This document shows, piece by piece, positions 11,219 to 20,000 of a stretch of 64,000 nt of DNA. Origin of the DNA: Eutrigla gurnardus (Eukaryota; Chordata; Actinopteri; Perciformes; Triglidae); assembly GCA_963514095.1 (NCBI GenBank), contig OY741281.1, positions 14,899,882 through 14,963,881 on the forward strand. Reading direction: 5' to 3'. Position 1 is the stretch's first letter. Each line of letters starts with the position of its first letter. Below the pieces are notes generated by a model that was not told the DNA's origin, made no database searches, and saw only the letters and a list, made by a program, of their open reading frames with translations. The position numbers and the translations under genes are program-made.

Positions 11219-13110
11219 TCGTCACCGGCTTTCCTCGATGGGGGGTACCCACGAGTGAGTTCGTTGAGGGGCTTGACCAAGTCAGCGTAACGTCTGATGA
11301 ACCGGCGATAATAGCCAGAGAATCCTAGAAAGGACCTCAACTCCTTCAGATTTCTCGGAATTGGCCAGGTTTTTAAAGCTTCGACCTTCTCTGGATCCGT
11401 TTCCACACCATTTTCCGACACCACATGTCCAAGATAGCGCACTGACGTTTGGAAAAACTTGCACTTTTCAGGCGACAGTTTTAATCCATACTCTTTCAGG
11501 CGTCCAAGTACATTCATTAGTCGAGACTCATGCTCCTCCAAGGTGCTGGAGAAAACAATCAAATCATCCAAAAAGACAAGAACTTCTTTGAGATGCAATC
11601 CTCCCATGCATTTCTCCATTAGCCTCTGGAAAGTGCTCGGGGCATTCGTTATCCCCTGGGGCATACGATTGAACTCCCAGAATCCCAATGGCGTGACAAA
11701 AGCGGTTTTAGCCTTGTCAGCTTCATCCATCTCGATCTGGTAGTATCCGGACTTCAAATCGAGCACGGTGAACCATTTGGATCCCGTCAAAGCAGAAAAA
11801 GTTTCCTCCAGATTGGGCAAAGCATAAGCGTCCTTGACTGTTTGCAAGTTCAGCTTCCGATAGTCTATACATAGACGAATGTCATTATTCTTTTTTCTCA
11901 CAACAACAATGGGTGAAGAAAATGGAGATGAAGACTCTCTTATTACCCCAGTTGTGATTAGCTCACGAAGATGCCTCCGAACAGCTTCCACATCCTGAGG
12001 GTGAATGGGTCTTGCACGTTGCTTGAAGGGGGTTTCATCAGATAACTTTATACGATGCTTCACTTTATTGGTGCAACCAAAATCCAAGTCATGGTGAGAA
12101 AAGACATCGGATACATCAAGAAGCTTCGAGGTGACACGCTCCTTCCATTCAGGAGACAAAGGTGAGTCCCCAAAGTTAAAGGTCAGCTCTGACACCGGCT
12201 GGACTTGGGTTGCGGGCTTCACCTGGTGCTGTAAGAGGATACTGTGATAACCGCCCAGCTCTGCCAGAACACACAGAGGCGGAATGAAAATATCATGCCC
12301 TGCTGTGTTCGTCACCACCACAGGGACTTTGTGGGGTGCACGAGCTGGAAGAGAAACCAAGCAACTCTTAACACACAGACCACCAGGCAAGGAAAACTGG
12401 GTGGGGTGCTCCACAATGGCCCAACGATCAGCAGCATGAGGGGGGACTTGAGCTGATCCCTCCAAGATCACACTGTGGCCTGCTGGGATAAGTGTGGGCG
12501 ACCTGCCGAGCTTTCTCACCACTCCAACATGTCCATTCTGGTTCTGAAGGTGGCGTGATTCCAGGGTTTTGAGTACGGCCCTGTAGCCGTACTCCTGGGG
12601 CTGATGGTTCACTACTTCACTGCCAAGATGTTGCACATACAGCACGTCAAGAGTGTTGGTTCCTATAAGAACAGGTGACGGGGTTTCAGGATGCACATCT
12701 GGCACGACAAGTGCAAGGGTAGATACTTCAGTGATGACTCCCAAAAAGTCTTTGGGAAAAGTGACTGTCACTTCCACATAGCCCAGGTATGGGACAGACT
12801 GCCCAGCTGTGCCCTCAACTTCAAGAAGGGTATCAAGAGGTTGGATGGGATGATCAACCAGATTCTTGTTGTAAAATGAAACTGGGACCGTTGTGACTTG
12901 AGAGCCGGTATCCAAGAGGCAGCTACAGTCAATGCCGGCTATACTGACTGCAGCTGTGCACCTGGATCCAACAAGTCCTTTGGGCAACGCAGCAGCTGGC
13001 CTCCCAACCTGTGCTGGGTCAAGTTGAAGATGTTGTTTGCACGTAGTAGAAGTAGGACATTCTGTGTCAATGCCAGTCCCTGTCCGCCCTGCAACAGGAA
13101 CTGGTTCTAG
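11119..13110 (-). CDS. Gypsy 1 pol, N-terminal part: protease and reverse transcriptase
   Basis: Opens without an ATG in the -1 frame relative to gag, entered at the slippery site 13110-13116. The aspartic protease motif LLDTGSQ lies at about 12910. RT motifs follow in order: IRLCIDYRKLN, FTVLDLKSGYYQI, MPQGITNAPSTFQRLM, and the catalytic FLDD near 11563. The frame is open through the RT connection (YLGHVVSENG; LRSFLGFSGYYRRFI). At 11200-11230 a net one-base shift throws it out of frame and it stops at 11119 before RNase H. The shift looks like a mutation, since no slippery sequence is visible there. Confidence 0.88.
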   Translation of the reverse strand, partial: LEPVPVAGRTGTGIDTECPTSTTCKQHLQLDPAQVGRPAAALPKGLVGSRCTAAVSIAGIDCSCLLDTGSQVTTVPVSFYNKNLVDHPIQPLDTLLEVEGTAGQSVPYLGYVEVTVTFPKDFLGVITEVSTLALVVPDVHPETPSPVLIGTNTLDVLYVQHLGSEVVNHQPQEYGYRAVLKTLESRHLQNQNGHVGVVRKLGRSPTLIPAGHSVILEGSAQVPPHAADRWAIVEHPTQFSLPGGLCVKSCLVSLPARAPHKVPVVVTNTAGHDIFIPPLCVLAELGGYHSILLQHQVKPATQVQPVSELTFNFGDSPLSPEWKERVTSKLLDVSDVFSHHDLDFGCTNKVKHRIKLSDETPFKQRARPIHPQDVEAVRRHLRELITTGVIRESSSPFSSPIVVVRKKNNDIRLCIDYRKLNLQTVKDAYALPNLEETFSALTGSKWFTVLDLKSGYYQIEMDEADKAKTAFVTPLGFWEFNRMPQGITNAPSTFQRLMEKCMGGLHLKEVLVFLDDLIVFSSTLEEHESRLMNVLGRLKEYGLKLSPEKCKFFQTSVRYLGHVVSENGVETDPEKVEALKTWPIPRNLKELRSFLGFSGYYRRFIRRYADLVKPLNELTRGYPPSRKAGDDKDPNFNIMIQNSLLEVDGLPSVKLLFSSSLRS

Positions 13111-13116
13111 TTTAAA
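13073..13116 (-). promoter_or_regulatory. -1 ribosomal frameshift signal between gag and pol
   Basis: In the gag frame the last codons read T TTA AAC followed at once by the TAG stop; T TTA AAC is a classic X XXY YYZ slippery heptamer (13110-13116). Five bases downstream begins an 11-bp stem: CCAGTTCCTGT (13094-13104) pairs with ACAGGGACTGG (13073-13083), with one G-U pair and a 10-base loop. After a -1 slip the next codon enters the open pol frame with no stop before the protease. Confidence 0.8.
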
Positions 13117-14720
13117 TGGGGTCTGGGCGTAGTCGGGGTCCTCTTCTGCCCAAGTGGGTTCTTGGCATTGAACTTCCTCCTCTTCTCAGCAACTAATGCA
13201 GGATTGGGCTCATTGTCACACTGAGGCTTTATATGACCATCTTCGCCGCATCGAAAGCAATAACCTGGTTTAGGCTGTGATGGTTTCCTCTCCCCAGCTG
13301 ATCGTTCAAGTGCTGGACGGTAAGACTTGGAAGAACAAAAAGAATGGGGAGAATTAGCTGTTAAAGAAGCCAACTGATGCTGGATCTCCGCCATTTGCTT
13401 AGTAAGCTGCTGCGTAAGGGTAGTTAATGCAGCACAAAGGCTTTGTTCTTCACCGCCATAAGCGACTTGTGAATGGGCTTGGGCTGACACTCTCTGCTTT
13501 GCCCCAAGATGTTGCTTCATGCGCAGGGTTTTAGCTGCCTCACGATCCTCTTCTGTACGCAGGAGAAGGAGCAGCTCAGCAAAGGATGGGGGATCAGCTT
13601 TCTTCTGCTTCAGCTGAAGGTCAGAAATGAGGGAATTATCCCAACAACCTCTACAGAACTGATTCAAGAGATGTCTGTTAATGTCAGTCACAGAAACACC
13701 CCCCCGCTTCACAGCTAGATTTAAAGCAACCTGGAGACGTTGGAGGAAAGCTGAGGGCTTCTCTCCCGCATCCTGGAAGGTATCCATAAACTTAGCATAA
13801 AGCTCATCACCATCCTGAACAGTACCAAAAGCAGAGTCAAGTTGTTGCAGGTAACCATTAGGCAGAGTGTCAGAGCTCAAGTGCTTTACCATGTCAGCCG
13901 CTGGTGGAAGAAGACTGTCCAGGATCTTTCGGGACCGTTGGAGATCTGAAATGGCAGGGTCTTTCATAATGAGATCAACATTCGATCGCCAAGTGTCATA
14001 GTCAGACTCAGGGGGTGGTCGGGGAATTTTTCCAGAAAACACTCTGAGTCTCGGAGAGGGAAGCATGTGTGTGGGGGCCTCCTCACTCTTCATAATATGC
14101 TCAACAACATACCTCTGGACTTCAGGAGGGTTAAGGTCACAAGCTGGGATGGTTTGTTTAGCTCTCACCGTTGCTTTATTAGCCTTGGGTAGCTTCTCCA
14201 CATGACCTGGAGACTCCTTGAAAGACGGTTGGGATGCTGTTCTTCCAGCCTGGCGTCCTTCCCCACCTTCCTCTTCTGTAGCTGACTGCTCATCAGCAAC
14301 AACTTCACTAATCTGAGACATCATATTTTTAAGGACCTCAGCGAAGTTTGTGCCACTCACTTTTGCCAATTGCTTTAGCTCGGTAAGATACACTTGAGTT
14401 TTTTCATGCCCAATATTCTCAGCATAAAGACTTGCTAAAGAAACTACCTCATAAGTGTGTGTTGGATTTTCAAGAGTTTGTGTGTACGGTAACAAAGGTG
14501 CTAAGGCTGCCACAGCAGCTCCAGAGTCGTACTCTATAATCAAGTTGTGGTCAAATTCTGACGATGGCTCATTTACTGCTACAAGTCTGTTAATAGGACC
14601 ATACTGCTTTAGAAAATCAATTATTTTATAATCTTTTTCTGTTTCTGTCGCACCCTTAATTAACACTGCATTTGGAATTTTAATTCCCAGTTTCTCAAAA
14701 ACCTCCATGTTTTCATCCAA
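13107..14720 (-). CDS. Gypsy 1 gag
   Basis: 537 residues with an ATG start at 14720. The N-terminal ~110 residues (DENMEVFEKLGIKIPNAV) resemble the RNA-binding-like front of PNMA/ZCCHC12-type Gag proteins. The middle, about 240-400, is a helical capsid region (PPPESDYDTWRSNVDLI; FMDTFQDAGEKPSAFLQRL). One CCHC zinc knuckle, CFRCGEDGHIKPQC, lies near residue 488. It should bind the element's RNA and form the particle. The stop codon lies inside the frameshift signal, so most ribosomes make Gag and a fraction make Gag-Pol. The frame is undamaged. Confidence 0.85.
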   Translation of the reverse strand: MDENMEVFEKLGIKIPNAVLIKGATETEKDYKIIDFLKQYGPINRLVAVNEPSSEFDHNLIIEYDSGAAVAALAPLLPYTQTLENPTHTYEVVSLASLYAENIGHEKTQVYLTELKQLAKVSGTNFAEVLKNMMSQISEVVADEQSATEEEGGEGRQAGRTASQPSFKESPGHVEKLPKANKATVRAKQTIPACDLNPPEVQRYVVEHIMKSEEAPTHMLPSPRLRVFSGKIPRPPPESDYDTWRSNVDLIMKDPAISDLQRSRKILDSLLPPAADMVKHLSSDTLPNGYLQQLDSAFGTVQDGDELYAKFMDTFQDAGEKPSAFLQRLQVALNLAVKRGGVSVTDINRHLLNQFCRGCWDNSLISDLQLKQKKADPPSFAELLLLLRTEEDREAAKTLRMKQHLGAKQRVSAQAHSQVAYGGEEQSLCAALTTLTQQLTKQMAEIQHQLASLTANSPHSFCSSKSYRPALERSAGERKPSQPKPGYCFRCGEDGHIKPQCDNEPNPALVAEKRRKFNAKNPLGQKRTPTTPRPHLN

Positions 14721-14734
14721 TTCTGTACAACAGA

Positions 14735-14764
14735 AACCTCCCTCCTGGCTAGCTCGCCAAATTA
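14735..14764 (-). other. Gypsy 1 primer-binding region
   Basis: Just inside the 5' LTR the minus strand reads TGGCGAGCTAGCCAGG, beginning with the TGG that pairs with a tRNA CCA end, five bases after the LTR border I chose. I could not assign the tRNA from memory. Confidence 0.5.
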
Positions 14765-15549
14765 TATAGCAAGTGCTAATGGGAATAGAGTAGGTAGTAG
14801 GCTAATCAGAAGATAAGGCGGGAGGATTAAATTGCTCTGATGTACAGAATGTGAATGACAACCAAAGACAAAGGAAGTTGCTTGAAGTAAAGTGTATTGT
14901 ACACAGATAGTGAATATATATATACACAAAATATACAGTTGGCCAAAAGCTTAATAGTGATAATTGAATTATCAATAGACTAAGTCTCATTCAGTATACC
15001 TCGATTCAACAGGCAATGATCAATCACACACACAAATAGTAAATCACACCGGTATCAAAACCATGCAGCAAGTTGCTGCCAGCCCCAAGAGTCTTTTCTC
15101 GTCCACCCCAAAAGAGAGGGAGAGAGAGAGAGAGAGAGAGAGTCTGTATGAGGTAGGTGGTTGTGTATTGTCCGGGAAGGGGGGAGAAAAGGGGATTGGG
15201 CTGGTGGTTGTGGGGGTGAGGGTGTGTGTGAGGGGATGCCTGGAGTTGAGCACAAAGTGCTATCGTTGGTGTCTTGCTGCTCAAGCAGACACATGGGTCT
15301 GGTTCCTTCCAGCCCTAGCTCGCCATCAGTGTCTCAGGGTAACCTGGCCAATTCCGCTGTTCATTCAAGCACACAGTCACTGACTTGACCCAGATCGGCG
15401 GCCGTGGATGCATCTGCTGCTACCGCTACTGCCGTATAACGTGCCAAGCGGAAGCTCTGATTGGCTCAACCAACTCTCATGAGACATACCCCAATCTCGC
15501 GAGAACAATGATGACGTCATGTCAACAGGTATCTGGGACCTGGGTTACA
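14765..15549 (-). repeat. Gypsy 1 LTR (5' LTR)
   Basis: 785 bases, the partner of 7616-8410. TGTA follows at 15550-15553. Confidence 0.85.
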
Positions 15550-15621
15550 TGTAACCTGACCCTATTAGACTTTGCTTCCCGTGTCTGTCAAATTCTTTAC
15601 AAAAGTTATCTTAATTCGTAG

Positions 15622-15887
15622 ATGACTTGAGTGACCTGTGTCATTTTTGTGGGGAGGCAGAGACCTTTAATGATATGGAAAACCTGACTTGGGTAAGTAG
15701 CATTATACTATAGGATTGGCGTGCAGCCCTTATTAACCAGCACATATTTATAAGCCAGCCTAATTCTACCTTTATTTATTTGCAGATTGCTTGTGATAGG
15801 TGCGAACGATGGTTCCACACTGAGTGTGTGGGAAAGCCGTCCATGGAAGGCATATTTGAATGCCAGGCATGCCTTCAGGGAAAATAA
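15622..15887 (+). other. PHD finger exons of the Ginger protein
   Basis: Exon 15622-15692 gives CHFCGEAETF, and exon 15786-15887 gives IACDRCERWFHTECVG...FECQACLQGK and a TAA stop. The order C-x2-C, C-x2-C, H-x2-C, C-x2-C with the W before FH is a C4HC3 PHD finger, a module that usually reads histone H3 tails. Splice sites are TTCGTAG, GG/GTAAGT and TTTGCAG. Confidence 0.75.
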
Positions 15888-15910
15888 TGCGTTAAGCGTT
15901 AACGCAATCT

Positions 15911-16058
15911 TTATTTTTTTTATACAAAGAGCGAATTAACTCGCCTTCTCATTTATTATTATTTTTATACAAAGAGCGAATTAACTCGCCTTCTCATTTA
16001 TTATTATTTTTATACAAAGAGCGAATTAACTCGCCTTCTCATTTATTATTATTTTTTT
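15911..16058. repeat. 45-bp tandem repeat, three copies
   Basis: The words GCGAATTAACTCGC start at 15931, 15976 and 16021, so the period is 45 bases. Each unit contains TATACAAAGA and CATTTATTATTAT. It lies just after the Ginger stop codon, in its 3' non-coding region. Confidence 0.85.
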
Positions 16059-16300
16059 TCTCAATTCAATTTAATTTGTATAGCCCTTAATCACCATTAC
16101 AGTCTCAAAGCGCTTAACAGGCTTGGGAAGGAGCGCTGAGTGGGGGATTCCTCCTTCCAGGGATGGTTCAGGAGGGCAATGGTTGCCACAATTGACATAC
16201 ATAGATACAGACAAAACATTACAAATGACGATGGGCTGCTGGCCGGTTAACCATGAGAAGAGTCCAGTCGCAGTCACCGCAACACGCTAGAACAGACAGA
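16059..16300. repeat. Short interspersed repeat in the Ginger 3' region
   Basis: Begins with TTCAATTTAATTTGTATAGC, a common start of fish interspersed repeats, and continues with AAAGCGCTTAACAGG. No target duplication was found. From 16300 to 16784 the sequence is AT-rich Ginger non-coding DNA with no further feature that I see. Confidence 0.45.
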
Positions 16301-16784
16301 AGAGTGAATTTTACTTTGATTTTGAAAGGTATTGCCCGCAGAATGTCAACATTCATATCAGAAATCATTTGTTTGTTAACTACACTTGTAACTGTTTGTT
16401 TACAATTGTACTAATTAACTGCCTGTTTACAATTCCCAAATCTGTTGTGTTCCGTAAGTTTCATATTCAATCAACAAACAAAGTCAACAAAATGAAATGA
16501 AAACTCCCTGAAGATCACTTGGCCAAGATTTTGGTTATTAGGTACATTTTGTATGACTGATAACGTGTCATTCAATTTGAACCTTTTAACTTCAATTGGA
16601 GTTGATTTAAAACGGAATTTTGAAAGTGTTATTAATTGCGAGTTAACTATGAGTTAACACGATATGCGATTAAAACTGCCCTAATAAATACATCATTGAT
16701 GGAAACTGTTTCCCCTATTATTGTCCTTTAATCGTATTCCTTTGTCAAATGACCAACCAATGGCTGGTCAAGCAAATACCTTTA

Positions 16785-17062
16785 CATTTTTTTTGCTTTA
16801 ATGTAATAAGTAACATAACAGTAGCCTACACAATATAGGCCTAGTTGTTTTGTGACGCTAAAATCAACGCAGCACATTACAGCCGCACAGCCTGGTGTGA
16901 GGTTTGTCCCATTTCGCTTTCCGTACATCCAGCTGTTTTCACGTTGCGGTTTTTTCCGTAAATACGTACGGTAACACAGCAACTACGCACGGATCGTCAG
17001 TAAATCGGCGTAAAGGGGAACAGGAACTGGGGGGGAACCAAATCGGGTGTCTCATCGGTCTT
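16785..17062 (-). repeat. Ginger right terminal inverted repeat (outer end lost)
   Basis: Inverted, diverged partner of 2170-2425. Homology ends at CTCATCGGTC, where the LINE 5' region starts, so the outer ~80 bases and the right target site are missing. Confidence 0.6.
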
Positions 17063-20000
17063 TGGAGCCTGTTTCAACTACCGGAGCAGGAGTGCAGACG
17101 TGTTGCTGATTAATGATGGGCCTGATCTCTCCATAATTAAGGAAAGTGCTTTCTTCCTGGTTCCTGCTGCCGATTTTAAGATATATTCGGATTTTTTCGT
17201 AGAAGCAACGGGCCTTGATTTTAACTATTTTATCCACAGCATCGCTTCATTCTCCGGTCTTCCTGTTTACGAGTGACGACACACATCGTCACTGCTCCTG
17301 GCGGAGAAACAGGAAATAAAACCCGTACTGGATTAGCTGTCATTGACCTGAACTCTCGTCGCTATACCGCCTTTTTGGACTGCTTTACCTCATTTTTACT
17401 GTTTCGTTCTACCCCGGCTGGTAGCAGCGATGGAGATGCAGAGGAATAAGTGGTCTCTTGTTTCTGCTCTGTGTTTGTCTCTTTTAATATACATTACTGG
17501 GGGCAGCTTCCACTGGAATAGCGGATCCGGTCCAGAGTTTAGAAATACGGACCATGCATCATATAAGGGAACGTGTGCATTTGGCTGTGCACTAAATGTC
17601 ACATCATTCCCTTTCCCTCTGTTTTTTCCTTGTGACACTGTGGACTTGATCTGTCTGACCAGTGTCATGACTCTACAAGAAAACTTCACATCTGCTTCCT
17701 GTGTCTTCCATGACTCCAATAAGGATCGGAGAAGTCTTAACGAATCTTACAGGAAATCTTTTATGCAAAAATGTTTAATTATTTTATTATTGTTAATGTC
17801 AGGGAATGTGCAGCCAAACCCAGGCCCAGACATCTCTACAGGCTTTGACACGCCGGCAGATTTTAAAGAAAGATCTGGTCTCGGTTTCTTACACTTGAAT
17901 GTGCGCAGTCTGGTTTCTAAAATGGACATGATGAATATCTGGGCACACTCTACAGATGCTGATATTATTGTGTTATCGGAAACCTGGCTAAGTAAATCTA
18001 TTTCAGATAAAGACATCATGATTAGGGGGTATAATGTATTTAGGACTGACCGCCCTAAAAGAGGTGGGGGTGTAGCAATCTACATCAAAAACAAATTTCA
18101 AGTTAATGTTGTGCTCTCAAAATCAGTTGTTAAACAATTTGAGTTTTTAGCCCTGGAGCTTGAAGTCTCCAAATCCATTCCTATAACTGTTGTTGGCTGT
18201 TATAGGACACCTTCAGCTGATAATGGGGCTCTGCCCTCTTTAATGAAACTCCTTTCAGATCTGAACTCTAAGGAATTAGTAGCCTTGGGAGATTTAAACT
18301 TGAACTGGTTGCAACCAGTTTCTGATGATTTCAGGGCTTACTGTAATTCACTTAATCTATTCCAGATTGTTGATAGTCCCACACGGCCAAACATTAAAAA
18401 TCCAGAAAAATCATCTTTAATAGATGTTATTTTAACAAATGTTCCCCACAAGTATTCCACCACTTCCATATTTGCAAATGACATCAGTGACCACTGTGTC
18501 GTTGCAACAGTTAGAAATACCAAATTACCAAAAACCAAACCACGTATTTTACTCAAAAGAGATTTAAAACACTTCTCAGAACAAGGATTCTTTCAGGATT
18601 TATTTTACTTTGACTGGGAGAAAATTAGTCTAATTGCAGATGTTGATCATGCTTGGGATTTTTTTTATGAGGGTTTTAACAGTATAATTAACAAGCATGC
18701 TCCACTAAAGAAGTATAGAGTGAAAGGCCGCAACAATGCTTGGTTCACACCAGACTTATCAGATCTCCTGCAAATACGAAACCTAGCATGGGCAAAAGCC
18801 AGAAGATCCAAACAGGACTCTGATCGGCTGGTTTTCAGACAGCTGCGCAATGAATGTACAGTTAAAATTAGAAAGGCCAAAGCTGATTATTTTCTTTCTC
18901 AAACAACAAATAATCTGAACAACCCATCAAAATTTTGGAAAATTATTAAATCATTATCAGAAAATGATAATAAAGGTGTGGAGCTTCCCCCATGCATTGT
19001 AACAAATGAGGGAAAAATAACAGACAAGGCCAAAATGCTTGATTGTTTTAATGAACACTTCATAGCCTCTGGGTTTTTATTTGAGTCATCCTGTCCTAAA
19101 CATGACTGCTCTTCTACAGAGGAGTCTGTTGGCCAGGATCCTTCAAACCAGACCTTTTCCTTCAGTCCTGTTACATCTTCTGAGGTACATAAAGCCCTCA
19201 AGCTCTTGGACACAACTAAAGCTGCCGGCCCTGATAAATTGGACCCTTACTTTTTAATGTTAGCAGCACATTTTATTGCCACTCCTTTAACACACATTTT
19301 TAATCTTTGTTTGAACACAAATGTAATTCCTTGTGTCTGGAAGTCAGCCTTTGTTGTTCCCCTGCTTAAAGGGGGTGACCCCACTATTTTAAATAACTAC
19401 AGGCCTATCTCAAAACTGTCTGTCCTGGCAAAGGTTTTGGAATCCTTTGTTAGTGATCAACTAAAGGATTCTTTAAATAGTAATAATGTTTTATCTGACT
19501 TTCAATCTGGTTTTAGAAAAATGCATAGCACAACAACAGCAGCTCTCAAAGTTTTAAATGATTTAATTGGATCTTTGGATAACAAGCAGCATTGTGCAGC
19601 CCTCTTCATTGATCTTTCTAAGGCGTTTGACACAGTGGACCACCTTGTGCTCAAACACAGACTATACAAAGCTGGACTGTCTCAAAAAACTGTTGGATGG
19701 TTTTTAAACTATCTTACAGACAGGACACAGTGTGTGCAGGCAGAGGGCTGCACCTCTAGCTCTCTCATTCTCGGCAAAGGTGTACCCCAGGGGTCAGTCC
19801 TGGGTCCACTCCTATTCATCTTGTACATCAATGACATTGTTCTAAATGTATCAAATGTGAAATCGCACTTTTATGCTGACGATACTGTACTCTACAGCTC
19901 AGCACCCACCCCAGAAGGGGCCCTCTCCCAGTTGCAACTTGCTTTTAACACGGTTCAAGAACATTTGTATGATTTAAAACTTGTTTTAAATGCTGACAAA

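Larger units (their letters stand above)
7612..15553 (-). mobile_element. Gypsy LTR retrotransposon 1, young, with 4-bp target duplication
   Basis: Complete element on the minus strand: 5' LTR 14765-15549, primer-binding region, gag, pol, polypurine tract, 3' LTR 7616-8410. TGTA on both sides (7612-7615 and 15550-15553) is the likely target duplication. The LTRs differ by about two substitutions (near 7836/14975 and 8041/15181) and by the length of a GA microsatellite, so insertion was recent. Domain order is gag, protease, RT, RNase H, integrase. There is no envelope gene. It sits in a Ginger intron between the Ulp1 and PHD exons. Confidence 0.9.
2983..15887 (+). pseudogene. Ginger transposase: integrase, Ulp1 protease, PHD finger (split by insertions)
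   Basis: Exons with good GT/AG borders: 2983-3103 (ATG; leader plus a YPIA stretch), 3219-3418 and 3521-3592 (HHCC zinc-binding domain, H..H then CAKC), 3681-3914 (DDE core; MDLV and LTDQGSEF give two catalytic Asp), 4044-4150 (third acid, in HPQTNGLVEKLNGT), 4275-4443, 4528-5134 (GPY/F module, TWLGPYRI, then a Pro/Ser-rich linker) and 5213-~5277. A MITE interrupts the frame until about 6376. Further exons: 6832-6897, 7007-7095, 7174-7279 and 7375-7478 (Ulp1), and 15622-15692 and 15786-15887 (PHD, TAA stop). The family role is transposition; the job of the protease and PHD finger in the transposase is unknown. I cannot trace the exons in 6435-6831 with confidence, so the full protein cannot be read. 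Confidence 0.7.
2089..17062 (+). mobile_element. Ginger1-type DNA transposon (interrupted)
   Basis: A cut-and-paste element whose transposase is a Gypsy-like integrase. What I see: an intron-split integrase gene (2983 onward), a Ulp1-type cysteine protease (6832-7478), a PHD finger (15622-15887), and diverged long inverted repeats at 2170-2425 and 16785-17062. Published Ginger1 elements have 40-270 bp TIRs, CCGG or CCGT target sites and OTU or Ulp1 domains after the integrase, which fits. CCGT stands at 2085-2088, and the empty version of this site is in the second block copy at 22867-22870. A MITE and an 8-kb Gypsy element sit inside, and a LINE has replaced the outermost right end, so the copy is immobile. 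Confidence 0.75.
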
